Shown here: one piece after another, positions 32,801 through 47,800 of the stretch | Layout: each line of letters opens with the position of its first letter | Position numbering within the stretch: position 1 is the first letter of the stretch | Source: Carposina sasakii | Taxonomy: Eukaryota; Arthropoda; Insecta; Lepidoptera; Carposinidae | Length of the DNA stretch: 64,000 bases | Assembly: GCA_014607495.2 (NCBI GenBank) | Contig: CP053157.1 | Span: 8,866,001-8,930,000 of the forward strand | Direction of reading: 5' to 3' | Notes under the pieces: generated by a model | The model's input: only the letters and a program-made list of their open reading frames with translations | Told to the model about the DNA's origin: nothing | The model's database searches: none | Made by a program: the position numbers and the translations under genes

Positions 32801-35800
32801 ATGAATGTGCTAGAAAGACTAGTAGCTGGATTTACTCCATTTGTGCATATTAAACGAGATTCAGCATCAGAATGGACTCCTTTACTAGGTACAAATAGTT
32901 ACGGCTCTATTTCAGAGAAATGTAAGTAATTTTTTTAATATTGTGAAAAATGTTTTTAAAAAAGCTATTTTTTTACTTTTACAATCGCAAAATACTATCA
33001 TAAAATATAATCTAGGGATATCCTCAAATATGATAGGCACGAGTAGTCGGTATTTAGATTTTCATATATTACATAATATAAAGGAAACGAGGGTCTGATG
33101 ATGGAGCCGCCGGAAAACAGATGGTGGAACTTTTTAGTAACAAAATTCCCCTATTGCAGGGGGAGGCCTACGTCCAGTAGTAGACTGCAATAGACTTATG
33201 AAGATGAAGATATGTTGCGTTAAGCCGTGTCCGAAGTAACAGGGTTATAGAGGAAGAGGTAGACATGAAAGTAACGAGAAGACGAATAATAGGGATGAAT
33301 GAAAGAAGAGTACCTACCTATACATATTGCACCGACCCCAAATGATTGGGAACAGGGCAGGAAGAAGGAGTGTAATTATATGTTGCTTATATTGTCAGAC
33401 GTAAAATTTCGAAGCCTAGTCATTTCTCTTCGTCATGTGGCCGATTTAATCATTTGCTGGCATCTAAATCTGACAATATTATGCCTTCTAAACTTCGTAC
33501 ACGGCTTAACGCAATATATATTTGCCCTTTAGCTAAATTTTACTTTAGTAAGCTCAATTTTGGCTCATAGGGAAATCGGTTTTTCGTTTAAAAAAAAATA
33601 TTTTAAGGTGATCTATAGGTATATAAGTAGGTCTTCTTAGTCAATCTATTAATTTAGGAACTAACCGATTTGTTGCGCGGGCGCAAATTCAAAATGAAAT
33701 GAAAAATGTTGCATCAACTGTCGTCTCGATCTTGGTTGACATTATTTCTGTTATAAAGTCTATGTTGTCTATAAATGACGAATAGAAACCAAGTAAATAC
33801 CCAGACACTACTATAAGTAAGCTCTAATAATTTGAAAAAATAAGTTCGAGGATACACAAACATTGATTTATCTAATGTAGATACCAAATAAAAAAGTCTC
33901 AAGTTGTGGACCTTACAAATACCTACATCTTTAGTCGCGGCCCGGATACAAATATAATTACTACTATTTATTTGAATGTACAAGAGTACCTACCTGCTAA
34001 TAAGAGTTGAAAAATATTTTCATCGTAAGTATATAGTTTGGAATAATAATTTATTATACTCGTACTTATAATAACAATATATTTATTATTTATATAATAA
34101 CAATTATATAATATGAAGATACAGGCTGCATGAAACGTAGCCTCACAGCTGTAGATGGGTATAAATCTTTGAAATCACATAATTATGTGATACACTCTAT
34201 AACCATAGATTGATTAAGCTACTATTTATTTATTCCAAAATAAAGGCAGTTCTCTCGGAAAAAGAGGATTTATAAGAGGGATTCTTTCAGGGAGGTTGTA
34301 TCTAGGTATACCTATAGATAACTTATTTTAACTGGGCCGTAATTTGAGCAAATTATTTATACACTCGTTTGTAGGTACATTTATATGTAATAATAACCTG
34401 CTTGCAGGATTCCCTAGCCGGATACAAACCGTAACGTACGAGAAATGCTTTAAACATAACGCAATAACACCTAAGTATTTATCTAATTACCTGTAATGTC
34501 TTCATAAGTGACCCACTTGGCAATAGTTCAAGCATCTTGTTCACGATTACCTATATTATCTAAGTAAAAAATTTAAGTAATTTATGTCAACAGTGTCGTT
34601 AGAAAGTGGGGCGATAATGCGTATAAACAAAAACTTCAAGTACGTACGCTATTGTGATATCTTGGCATTTGTGCGGAGTGCGAACGCCTGAAGCTTAATC
34701 TGCAAAATTTTATTGGCATTCTTCTTTATCTTCTAGCATTTCTCTATAAAATACCCCTATTGTTACACCCTGTATACATATACGAGATTTTAGAGAAAGA
34801 TGACTTAACTAGGTAAGTAGGTACAAACTCAAGTTTTTTTCAATATCTAATTCTAAGCATACAACTTAAATTTAATGTACATAGAAACTTGCTCATTCTC
34901 GCAAATATTTAGGTATGTATCTATCTATTTTACTTTACATAATATTTACTTACGCTACAAATATGTATGGCTATTCAACCGCGTATTCTTAGAATACTTG
35001 AAGAGAACAGTAAAAAAAGTTAAATAAATACGAATGTGGTTTACCTATGTACGTGGTTTTTCCCGATAACATTTTTAAATACCGATGCATGTACCGATGT
35101 TTATATTTTAACGAGTACTTAGCTAATTTAGTCCGTGATTTTGATTGCTTTGACTAAAGGATAAACTGATTGTCTTTTGAGCACAAATTTTAATAATCAG
35201 GGATCAGGGACTTACCGTAGAAGTGATTCCATAGACAAAGAGGTGTTATTATAAAAAAAATCTTGGTCTGAAATTAAACACTGTTTAAACGTTTAAACGT
35301 CACATTTCACAGGGAAATGTATGGATAAAATCTATCAAATTTGAATAGTGTTTAGCATAATCAATTTCTAAATTGCTTGGTAATTACTCGGTTAGACTCT
35401 ACCTGTGTGTTAGTCTCAAAACGGCTGGGTGAAACTGGTCAAAAATTGCTATTAGGTAGAAGGATATTATAATAACAAGAACAACGAGAATAGAACAAGA
35501 TCGAAGAAAAATGCACCTACTTTCAAACATTTTCCAGAAAAATATTAATTTCTTTCTCTTTTAGATAAGCTGCTATCTATCTAAGGTACTTATATCAAAT
35601 CGGATTCGTAGCTTATACAATACCCATTTTTTTAAAGCGTAATTTCGTAAAAACTGCACTAAATGTATTCAGGGTCACGCAGCAACCTTGCGCTGTTGCT
35701 GAAAGGAAACCAGCGGCAACCATCATTGACAATATTGTACACTCCTTCCATGCCTTAATACTGCATAATCTGACCACTAGGTACCTACTAAACAAATTTA

Positions 35801-38800
35801 TCGGAGATAGTTTAAGGAAATTTCTGAATAAATTATTTCTCAAATAATTACAATAAGTAATATATTATTATAATCTTCTTATTTTGTAGTAATCTAGATG
35901 CTTTTTCAAACAGCTAACTATGAAGAGATGACAGTTGAAATCAATTTCTTAGAATTATTTACTTTGTTAGTTAGATAGTTACATTACATGCGTGCAAAGC
36001 TAATAAAGGGTGTTATAAATATACTATACACAATAATATATACAAGGCCAAAGTAAGAAACAAATAACTGAAAAACTATAACTCGGTCATATCATGTCAT
36101 TTACCTGAGTAAAGAACTCTCTACATTTTTTATTATCCACTCAATTGAATGAATAAAAAATGCACTAGGTACTTACCTAGTATTGAGAACGATTTCCCTT
36201 TTCAAAGCAATTTCATGGTTAATATTATATCGTCTGCAATTTCTGAAAATCTGGCCTTTGTGAACTCTATCTATAGGTACTCGTACTTGAACCCTTAAAG
36301 TCATTTATTTTTACGATGAATTATCGAAAAATAAGGCTCGGAAATGGGCTAGCTGTAGGCTACGTTTTTAGTTACCGAACTCTACATTGCGTGGGGCCAG
36401 ACACGCACTTGACCTGTGTTTTGGTAGGCCAAGGAATATTGTCTTGTGAGACTAGACTGTGGCGAAGGATGTCGACAATTAGCCTGTCAAAATACGATAA
36501 ATATAGCCGATGGACCATGGAGACCGCCCTCGGCAAGCGTGCGTTGACCAGTGGACCGATTTGAGGACGGCTATAGAGACGTCGAGCCATACGATATCGT
36601 AATGTACGATATCCATGATGTGTGGTCATGCTAGGGGTGCAGATGTAATTAATCAGTGACAAGTGCTAGCTTATTTATTGCCTGGAATAATGCCCGTATT
36701 CCCAAATCGACTCTTACGATATATACGGAAGGAGATGCAGGTGATGTATTCTAGTGAAGTTTAATAAGCAAGCGGACAAACAAAAACTAGATGACAGTGT
36801 TGTTATTCACTGGCTGTAGATAAATGACACCAGCCCCCCTAGCATGTTCACGCATCGTGGCTATCGTGTAGTCTCTATACAAAATTCAACATGACGGCTA
36901 TATTTAATGATGTTTTCATCATTATTTTCTTATAACTGACTCATTTGAACTATAAAGAAAATAGACTATATAGGTACTTAGTAAGTGCAAATATTTTGTG
37001 ACTATTTGTTAGGTTTATGCCTTCTACTGTCGCATGAGAGCAGTCATGAGAGTAATAAAAGTATTGTCACATACTCATTACTGTTTGATAGAGTGACCTA
37101 CAGCCAATTTCAATAACCGATCTCGAGAGATTTTTTTGCATATTTTAGTTGTTCCATTGTTTTCATACAAAATTTAGAATTTACAATTTAAAAATCCGAG
37201 AATTTTTATGATGCTGGGTTGGATGACTTCTACGCCATCATGCGCAAAAAAAGCCTGTCGGTGGTGTGCAGATTGCGGGGGAGCTCCAACGAGATCCTGA
37301 GGATGATAGATAGCAGACAGGATGGACGCGGCTGTTCTCGAGCGGTTCACCGATTTACACGTAAAACGTGGTAATCGGTGAGCAGCCTGCTATATGTTTT
37401 AATTTTTATATATTGTAATAATTAATTGATCTACAATATCTATTGCAATTTAGGTATTAACATAGACATAAGATCCTGTAATACTAACAAACTGTGGGAT
37501 TATTTGTCTGTCAATATATTTTTTAAAATTTATTTATGATCTCTAGTATTGAAATTGGCCGTTATTTGATCAGAGTCGACTAAGGAACTCACATATTCTT
37601 TCAGGCGATAAGCTGGCAACTTGTCACTGATCGTTTACATCTGTCCCTGCTATACTAAATGTTGCCGTAAGATCTCCGGATCCTGCAGCGCTGGCAACCC
37701 CTTTTCGGGAACTCAGACGTTCCCGAAAGCGTCAAAATAAATAAGTCTAAATGCAAGTTCAATCGAGAATCTTGCAACTAAAACAAACAGAATGAGCTGG
37801 CATGTATGTTAATTCGTGATTTAAATTAAATCGAGAATTAGCATTTGCTGCAAGTTAACCTTACACATTTTTATGGAGATGCGTCGACCGCTGTGAGTTA
37901 AATCTAAAATCTTACGAAGTTAAGATCTCTGTTGCAATTATTTGCACGTGTTGTGCAAATAATATTCCTATGGTAAAGCCACTTACTTAAAACTTGGATT
38001 CAATAAATGTTAGTTGCAGGAATAGTCAACCTTATCAAAGAAAATTTATTCTTATGCTAATAATGAATTTCGGAGTTTTTCGACACGAAGACTCGACTAA
38101 GGGTGGCCTCAAGGGAAAAATACGTCTGTGTAACTAGCGTAAAAGATTACTGATGAGGACTTCAACTTACTCCAAAAGGGATCAGCTATTTTATGTATGT
38201 GTGAATAATTTACTTCAATACATTAGTCCGATTAAGGTAAACACCGATTAGATCTCCTTAAATGAGTTTTCTAAAGTCGCTTACATCGCTGAATAAACAT
38301 GGACTGTAAAGGTTGGCGTCCATTTGGAATACTTACATACAGTTTTAAGATTTTCTTTTCTTTATCTTTTCCCACATAAATGGTGAAAAGGTTAGTCAGA
38401 ACTGCAAGATCATAATGGTGATCCCGTCAAGAATTACTCGCTGATACAGTCATTTTTCCATTTTGGTAGGAGCATCAAAAATAACACCTGGAAATAAATT
38501 TAAATACATACTTAGGTACAAATAATAATTAAGGGTCGTCTTTTGGATGGAATGGCAGGGTCTGTCCGCATCCGGGGCTGGTCAAATACATATAATTTGA
38601 TTAATTGAACTTTGATACCAAATCTAGACTTTAGTATACCTAATACTTGGCACCTAAAAGTAGGTCTAAAAGCCTTATCGACTGTGCGGTAAGCTTTATA
38701 AGCAAGTGAAACTTGGCTCAAGCGAGACACACCTGCGCAAGTGCGGAAACTTCCACGCAAGATGTTTACCGATTATCACTACTACGAGCAAATACTGAAT

Positions 38801-41800
38801 ATTGTGCCAACTGTTTCAAGATGATATGGGTAATGTGGTAGTCGGAGAAGTTGGGATAAATACCTCGTGATTAGGAATGAGAGGACTGTAAGGGAACGTT
38901 TTTGTAGGAAGTAGAGAATGAGAATGAATGAGAAAATGAGTGGGAGAGTAAGTGTAACAGTGAATGAATAAGGAAGAATCTGTCATGATGACAGAATGAA
39001 GGAAATACCCAAACAGAAATAACGAGGAAAATTTTGAAATCTTCTGACAGTACCTACTAACAACTCGTTAGAAACCTCTTAGAAACATACCTACTATAGG
39101 TGTGCTATAGGTAGGTTACATAAGATCACGCTTTTTTTCGGAGGCGTACGCAGAGTTTACGAACCTCCATTAGCTACGGTTCTGATCCTCTTTCGCTTCA
39201 TCGACCTTCATAAAATTATTCACGCACGCTCGTCGTTTTAGAGTAATCTTGACCAGACCTTTCTAGAATGGTCCCAATTTGCTCAGAGAAATCCGTCAGC
39301 TCTGTTGAAGATGAAAAAAATCACACACAAAAATGTGCAGACTACACCCAAACTTCTGGTTTGTCCAAATGCGCCGGAACAACTTAATCATGGCCTCACC
39401 ATGAGCAGTTCATTTAGCGCTTTTCTGTCAACATTTTAACATGATAACAAAAATTTTAATAAAACATCCATGTTAGGTCTGGAACAGCCACCAAACTAAT
39501 ATAGGAGTGACATAACCTGATGATACCATTTCTCATTTGTCTCGCATCGCGCGTGAATCAAAAATATTAAGCTTAGTAGGCTACACGGAACCTTTAATCT
39601 TTTGATCATAAATCAATCATAACTTGTAAATAGTCAGTTATTGTATATCCTGGTGTCACATTCACAGTTCAACAACATGCCTGCATCACGGCAAATTTAC
39701 GAACCAAAAATTGCAACACGCGAATACGATACACATTTTTATGATTGCGTAATAAGTAGCGCTACAGCACATGCACAATAAACCTTCAATAAATGTTGTT
39801 TGCTGTTTCATAGCATAGCTCCTATGCCTGATTTCGAAACTAACATTTTTTGTATGCAGTGTCACAGAAAATGTGATGATACACATGGTAACTAGCGCCA
39901 TCATCCAAAGGAACTATACGGCGAAACGCACTCTACACTGAACTTGACCGAATATTACATAAAGTTCTGTCACGATTGGTTTCTGCAAGACGCACACGCT
40001 ACCTAACAAACCGGAATTGCAATTTTGGTTTAGCAACATCATGCTATTGTTTGGTACAAAACATATTTTATTCATAACCCGGACTTAATAATAGTAATAT
40101 AGACTTCTAGATTACGAGAAAGGACTATTTGGTGAGCCTGGTAGGGCCTGGCCTCATTTATAACGTATGCCTAATAGGTACCTACGTTAAAAAGTTTTGT
40201 CTGCGTAAAACGGTTTCGATATGCAAGAAAAATGCCCTAAAATTAATTACTGTAGAATGCCTAGCGGTAAATTTAAATTGGCGTAAAAGTTTAGTAAATT
40301 AAATTATTCCAAAACTTGATTAATTATTGTGGATATGTGGTTTTACAATAATTTGAGCTTCTAAATTCCAAGTGAAACATTAGTAATTATGTCAAAGGTT
40401 GCCGATTCCTGATTATGTAACGTTTACCAGCTGCGTCATACCTACTTATCAGTAACTATCAAAAACTTTCATTGTCGAAACTTAGTAATTCCAGAGTTCA
40501 ACCAACTCTGAGCATATCGTGAATTCGCAGCAAAGAATATACTTACTCTCTATAATTCGCAGAGATGTGTTTGTAAAATTTCAGTAACAGGATATTTTCA
40601 GTATAAAGTTGTGGAATCTATTTACTTAGGTAGAGCGCATGAAAATCAGAGTCAGGTTCATTACTAAAATGGTTGTTGTAATTATGTAAGAAAATATCCT
40701 AAAATATAGACGTAGAGTTTGTTTTCAAAAATCTTGTATGGATGTGGAGCTAAGTTAATGTGTTATGAAATGTGTAAATATTTATTTATACAGGGTGATT
40801 TTTGGTCGTCAACGTTCCCGAAAACTACGGAATCTCCTCATCATCACGATCATTTTTCTCCATAGAAGCATACCTGGGAAGTGTCTGGTTTCCAAAATAT
40901 TAGGGTCCAAAGTTGAGTAAATAGACTGCGTTTTTCTGCATAAATGCACATAGACGCGCGTAGCAAGATTTTTTCACGAGAAATAATTAATATCTGTCTA
41001 TAAAAAAACTAACATAAGCACTAGACACTATAAATTTCGCACGATCAAGGAATTTAAAAAAAAATTTCAAAAAAAAAAAATTCCCAGCATTTTTTTGGCA
41101 TAAACTTACTTTATTTCATGTATAGAATACGTACCCTTCGTTAAAGGTGGCCACAAAAAAACATCCTGTATTTATAATTAGTGATGTTAGTACTCTTTCT
41201 ACACTTTAAGCTCTATCCATCTCATTATCTGCTATCCCTAATCCTGATGGCAAAGCAATCAGCGCTTGCGCCGGTATATAGAGGCTTCGAAATCGCGCGC
41301 CGGATCATTAAAGGTATATCGGCCGGCCAACGCGCGCGCATAACTGCGCGGATCGTACGACAATCGATTGTTATACTCGATCTATGTATTTGCAATAGGT
41401 AGTTCTAATGCGAATTTCAAAAATTACATTACACTCATTTGAAAGAAGACAGTGATATACTAAAGTTTGTGACATTTTGTGGTGATAGCTAAGAGTTCGA
41501 TATGCTGTCCGGCTGGCAGTTGTTGTTGTCCAAATGTAAGTAACTTCACTATTTAATATTTAGTTAGGTAAATAGTAGGGTCGATTCCGGCAGTCACACA
41601 TAAGTGAATACCTTCATAAATGAGTAGACATGCAGATATAACATAAATTACCATTACGTTCTCCAAACCCTGCAATGAAAACTACCAGTGCTAAAATTGT
41701 AAAAAGTTTCAGTATCCAATGGTTTCGGTTTCATTCAATTTTAGGCGCCAAATTTCATACAACGTTATAAATATACCTAGGTATTTGTTTATAAAATATA

Positions 41801-44800
41801 AATTTTCAAAATTACATTACGATTAACTATCTGTTAAAATTAATAGCAAACCATGCTAACTAGATCTAGATCAATACAGGAAGAGATGGAGGCATTTACC
41901 TAGGTAGGTATCTACATAAACTGAAAGGAAGGCCAAGTTACGAAAGGTGTTTGATGATCTAAACCTAAGCAGACTGTGCATTAATATTACAAATCTGCTT
42001 CCTTATATTGATTATCCGCTCATCTATGCAATTAATAAAGTTTATAGATACATATGCGCATACGGCCTTACATACGGCTGTGTTCCCTAAAATTGGTAGC
42101 CAGAAATGCAGAATCGCCAATTTGCGAATGAGATCCTATACTCACGTTAGCGGAGTCAGATGAAAAATATCAGAGACAAGTCGCTCGCTCATTCACTGAG
42201 AGAACGCCTCTAAAATTTGTCTACTCTCACGCACAGACTACTTAGTGTACTGCTCTCACGATATGCACGTTAGGAGATGCAGCATGCAGCCGATGTATTG
42301 TAGTGAAACTCCACATTAGCACAGGCATAATTTTTCAGCTATGAAAATTAGATAAGTTCTCTAACGTCGTTGTCGCTCTGTACAAAACAAAACGTTAGTC
42401 AGTCAGAACATCGATACGACTGGCGACTGTCAAAGCAACAAAATGTCCAAAGTTGTCTAAAGAATACGAGTGGTACATATTTGTTCATTTTCGCTGTTGC
42501 CAAGATATATCGGATGAGTAATAGACGTGCATAGTAATTTTGTTTCAAATAACTGTTAACCATTTTTATTACCATTAAAAATTTGCTTGCACATTTATTA
42601 CCTTGGTTTTTTAGTTACCTACATAGAAGAATAAACCTCTATGGTTACCTAGATAAATTTATTTACTATTAATTTAAACACGATTTTAATGTATCATAAA
42701 TAAAGACCTTGTCGATCTTGTAATATCGTATTAATAATGTTTTTGCAATATAATTAACTGGTATTTTACCACATTAAGTACCAACCTAATTAATTACTAC
42801 GAAATCAAAGTAAGTATAGGTACTGGATACTTTCATGTCCATTATCAAAAACAATAATACATATCTGAGTGCTTTGAGGGAAGTGCTTGATAAATAGACA
42901 TGTACCAAATAAGAAAATAGATACCTACGGTTGGTTTTCTTAAAGGGGTTGGCCATAACTGCAGGATCACGTAGAAGATCGTACAGCCACGTTTAGCATA
43001 TTGAGTATAGTTAACAAACGCATTATCTTGTTTTTTTAATTAGGTAGTAATTCCAAGATTGCGACAACATTCTCAGGATAATTAAATGCTTTGTGAAATA
43101 TTTCCGAAAGTGGATGTCTCTGTCTTATTCTTGGGAAAGTGCGGCAAAATATATGTAAGGTACCTACTATAGTGTACTACTTATCTATAAGTTATAGATA
43201 ACAAACGAGAATTTCTCTTAAAATATAACTTTTTACACTTTCAACTAAAAGTTTCCCTCCTTATAGCTGGCTCATTTGTCTCATCCAAGTTCGAACCCAA
43301 ATACTTACTACGAATAGCCCGAAAAGCATTTAGCATGTTTATTTTCTTACATATTGTTACCCAATCATCATCCACAAAATTAAATCATCAATGATCTCAG
43401 TCTAAATGAAACTTACGACTACGGCATTCATTTGTTTTAAGAGTTTATTATTACTTAGAGCAAAACAAATGATGATGATGATGTGCAATAATGGTGACGT
43501 TATTTACAAACAAAAATGGACACAAATAAAGTAGTGTAATACTCGTATAATGTTATAACTGACTTTTGTATGTAGGACTAGGATGAGTCCTTAACTGGGT
43601 CCTAACTCAAAATATTTTATGTTATTGAGTAACTGGAATAGGCTGATGCTTTGGACTACATAAGTTCACATTATCGGCTAACTCGACTAGCTATTTACTT
43701 AGTTGGCTTCCTAAATGATTGTTCTTGAGAAATTGAAAAAGTTTAAAGGTTAGTAGTAAGTGTGCCGCGTGGTGCCGGCAGAGTAGATTTTGTACCACCC
43801 CTGCCTGCCTATGCCTATGCCGTACGAGGCGATTAAGGGTTTCCGGGAGGTGGGCAGCGGCGCCTCCCGTGCTGACAACATAGTCCGAAAATCACACTGC
43901 GGTCACCAACCCGCCTGCCCAGCGTGGTGACTATGGGCAAAACCCCCTTGTGGCCGTAGCCTTGTGGCGTGCCCTGGGGCAGGCCTACGTCCAGCATTGG
44001 ACTGCAATAGGCTTAAGAAGAAGAAGAAGAAAGGTTAGTAACAAAATCAGCAAGATCTTAATTCTTTATACAAAACAAAACAATTTTGAGACATGATTAA
44101 GAGTAACGAGTTATTAAGAAAGATTTTATTTGCAATATTATGTAGGTAAAGCAGAGGTTTGCAAACTTATTTCGTCTAACGCCCACTTTGAAAATCAGTA
44201 GTGCCCCCCCACATTTTTATTTCACCTTAAAAATGTCTATAGCATATTAGTTGCGCAATTTTTTTCTGGGGCCTAAACTGCCCCTCTCTAGGCCTCCAGC
44301 GTTATCGCCCACTTTGGAAAGGACTGGTCTAAAGTATGTACTGTATGAACATCTAAAGTATGAACCTACATAAAATACAGCAACAGTACCGCCCTTTAAA
44401 ATTACTTACTTATTTTACCACGATGCTGCTTCATGGTAACCCCATCAGCTGTTCAAACTGGCAGCAATCATGCAAGAGGTATCTATTGCCGATATCATAA
44501 CATAATCTGGAAAGTTAATTGCAATACATATCACGCACATGCAGGGAAGTACTTGCGTTTACAGTGACCGTAACAAGATGGATTCACGTCGTCAAGTGAT
44601 ATATAATGCATACGATGCACTGAACATGTGTCATTACTATTTGTAATACTTTCTTGACATACATTATAGGGAGTATCTAAGCATAGTGTGAGAGATCCGT
44701 TTAGCAATAAATGCTGATGTCAACGATGCGGCGGCGTTAATTTTACTATCTTGATCAAGGTTTTGAGAATGACGCCATCAAACTCGTCCTTCAGTCTAAC

Positions 44801-47800
44801 CACAGAAATCGGCCTTTAATCCCTTGTTTATCATCTTGCTCATTTGCACTATTTATCCTTTCTTCGTTATCTAGCTCCAAAATCAATAGAAAAATTAAAT
44901 TTAATAGAAACTGTTTGATTTTCTGTCTTTACAGTGCATACATAAGCATACCTATTCCTCCCGGATAGACGTCTTTCGCTTCATCAACTTTTAACCTAAC
45001 ATTAACAAGTCATTTAAAACACAACCCGGCCTGTTTAATACAGACCCTATTTATGAATCTAACGAAGATAGGAAATCCGACGACTATGTTCAGGACAAAC
45101 CATTAATTTCAAACCAACAAGATCTAACTGCATGGTACACTACCTTTAATTGCTATTCATGCCCCTTAATTGTAACCTATCGACGTATGTGTACGGAGAA
45201 TTTCAGAGCAATCATACAATTTACTACCTATGTCTAAGACTTCTCACGTGCAATACAAGTCTCTCTCTATGAACTGAGGTCGGTTTGCAGCGGATCCAGA
45301 ATTTCTTTTCTGGGGCAGATTTAACTTTGAAAAGGCAGGCCAGCCCTTTATCCCTTCAAAATGTAGCTATTCAGCGTGCCGTGTCGCGTGATAAAGGGCT
45401 GACCCTGGCTTTTTCTCAAAGATATCAAACCTTCAGTTAATAATCAGTGGAACCTTAATCCTTTCTATTAGAGTGGATAGATTTCAAATCTAATCATTCG
45501 AAGGTAGGCACTTGGAAAATGAAGAAGGGTACATGGTACTAGGTACTTAAGTATTTGCTACCTTTAGTAAAGCATTAGGAATATGTAGGTACCGCTACGT
45601 CTGTATAAGCTGTAAGGGATTTAAACTGAGAACAGAACATTACAAAAACTGCGCTGATCCTTTTTGTAAATCACTTTAGACAATTAATTTGATCGGCCTG
45701 ACAACACACAAAATTATTTAAAACATGACGAGAACTTAATGCGATAAAAGATTAGTTAAGTCGGCAAAAACTATAGCAAATACCTACTTCAACCTATAAT
45801 TAAAAATTAAGTGACCGTGCCTCTTCTGTGTTAATGATAAAGTTTTTGTCTAATTTGAAAAGTTTATCCGGTCATTTTATGACTAAGGATTTATTTTTTA
45901 ATGGAAAACAAAAACGAAAACTATAATTACAAAGTTCAGTAAATTCAGGCAAGTTAGACACAATTTTTCCTGTCAAGCGTAAAGCGGTTTTCAAACCCGA
46001 ACGAAGCGAGTCTACGAGTTGACTCGGTTTACCTCGCAATCTTCTCGCAATACAAAAATGCATAGGTATACTCGTAATCTAACTAGTAATTTATAAACGC
46101 GAAAGTTTATGAGTATGGATGGATGGATGTTTGTTACTATTTCTCCGCTGAAGTGATTTTAATAAAATTTGGTATGGAGTTAGCCGATACCCAGGATTAA
46201 CACATAGGCTACTTTTTATCCCGGGAAAATATTTTTATCCCGGATAATTACATTTTGTTTTTTCTGCAGTCCACGCGGGCGAAGTCGCGGGCGCTCACTA
46301 GTAGGTAGGTATATTATACCTATATTTCCACCTAGTCGATCGAAAATGTGCAAAGTGAAAAAAAGACAAAATGAGCTCGCTCAGCCCTTTCGCTCATTCC
46401 TCTTTAGCGGTGGAAAACGAAAACTTGTAGATCCATCCATAGGTTCTTTCTCTTCCATATTCACTTTTACCGGTGAATAAATACATAACACACACAGCTG
46501 TGTTCCCGAAATGGCTCAGCCAAAACTGCAGGATCGTAATGGAGATCCCACAGCCACGTTTAGCGTAGCGGGGACGGATATTAATGACCAGTGACAGTTG
46601 CTCGCTTTGTCGACTCTTACTACATGCACGGATGGAGATGCAGATTATGTATTTTAGTGAAGCAGCGCATCAGCTCAGATTTGCCGGCGAAACTGCAGGG
46701 AAAATGTAATTACTTAGTTACATCTACGTTAATGCGTTTACTTAAGTAACCAGTGAAAGCGCAAGTATGTAAAATGCATGAAAGTGTGAACTTTATTGGC
46801 ACTTTAAGTTTATTGATTAGGTATATCTTAGTGTAGCTTCTTCCGTTTTCTAAGCCGCAGAAGCCCGAGTTCGTCTAAGCAAGTCTAGATTTCTTCGTAG
46901 GGTCCCATTAGGGTCGATTCACGAGCTTGAAATAAATATTCTTCCTGAGTTTCGGAATATCATTAATAATTTGGTACTGACAGACACAATTTCGTCTGTG
47001 TTCCCGGACACCATAATCTTATTTACCTTTAGTTTAAAATTCCCTTGTTTAGTATCTCTATCTATGAGTGAGATAGTGAAGAATTACTTCAAGAAAAATT
47101 ATGCGGTGGGTGGATGATTTGATTTTTTTAATTGGTGAATTTAATACTTACGAGTAGTAGAGCCTGTTTTCTGTGCTCATACATACCTATTAAAGTTACG
47201 AGTATGGTCATGTGTCGGATGTTTCACGTTGATCGTACAGTACCTAAGTAAGTACTACATAATTAGGTACCTGCACACACGCCAGCCAGCCTGTCGCGGG
47301 AAACGGGTTCAATCTTGCCGTATGCTATAGGGTTGAAACGTATAGAAAATATTGTCAAATAGTCAACCAGTTTACAATAATTTTCACAAGGTTTGTACTG
47401 CGCCGAACTTCTGTTTATACAGGGTAAATAGCCCACTATAGAGAACCTATCCACAAAATTTGAGATCCGAAATGACATGTCTTATACTTGATTTAACTTA
47501 AATGTATATTTACGCCCACTTTTTTACATAAACAGAAAGAGCCGCCCTATGTAAACTTTGGGCTTACAAATACCTTACTGAGCTAAGCTTAATAACTGTA
47601 ATGTAAAAAATATACAGGGTGTAACAGAAAGGGTATGTTAAGCGAAAAGCTGTATAAATAGCCCACTATAGAGAACCTATTTCCAAAAGTTGAGACTCGA
47701 AATCACATTTTTATTTTTCAAGATTGTATGAAAATTCCTGAGATATTTTCATACAATCTTATTTTTTTATTAGTAAGTATATAAAATAGCCAGTCACGTA

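Larger units (their letters stand above)
32922..41501 (+). other. First SLC17 intron, left part (between the two alternative first exons)
   Basis: No coding exon seen. It holds a family B fragment (33150-33200), an inverted-repeat block (36470-36930), family A pieces (36635-36770, 37596-37740, 38370-38450), family K (39765-39940) and family H (40789-41171). Other parts, such as 34000-36000, are plain AT-rich DNA. Confidence 0.55.

Noticed and set aside
36316..36662. Overlapping frames on both strands
   Set aside because: Lie in an inverted-repeat block; no coding character.
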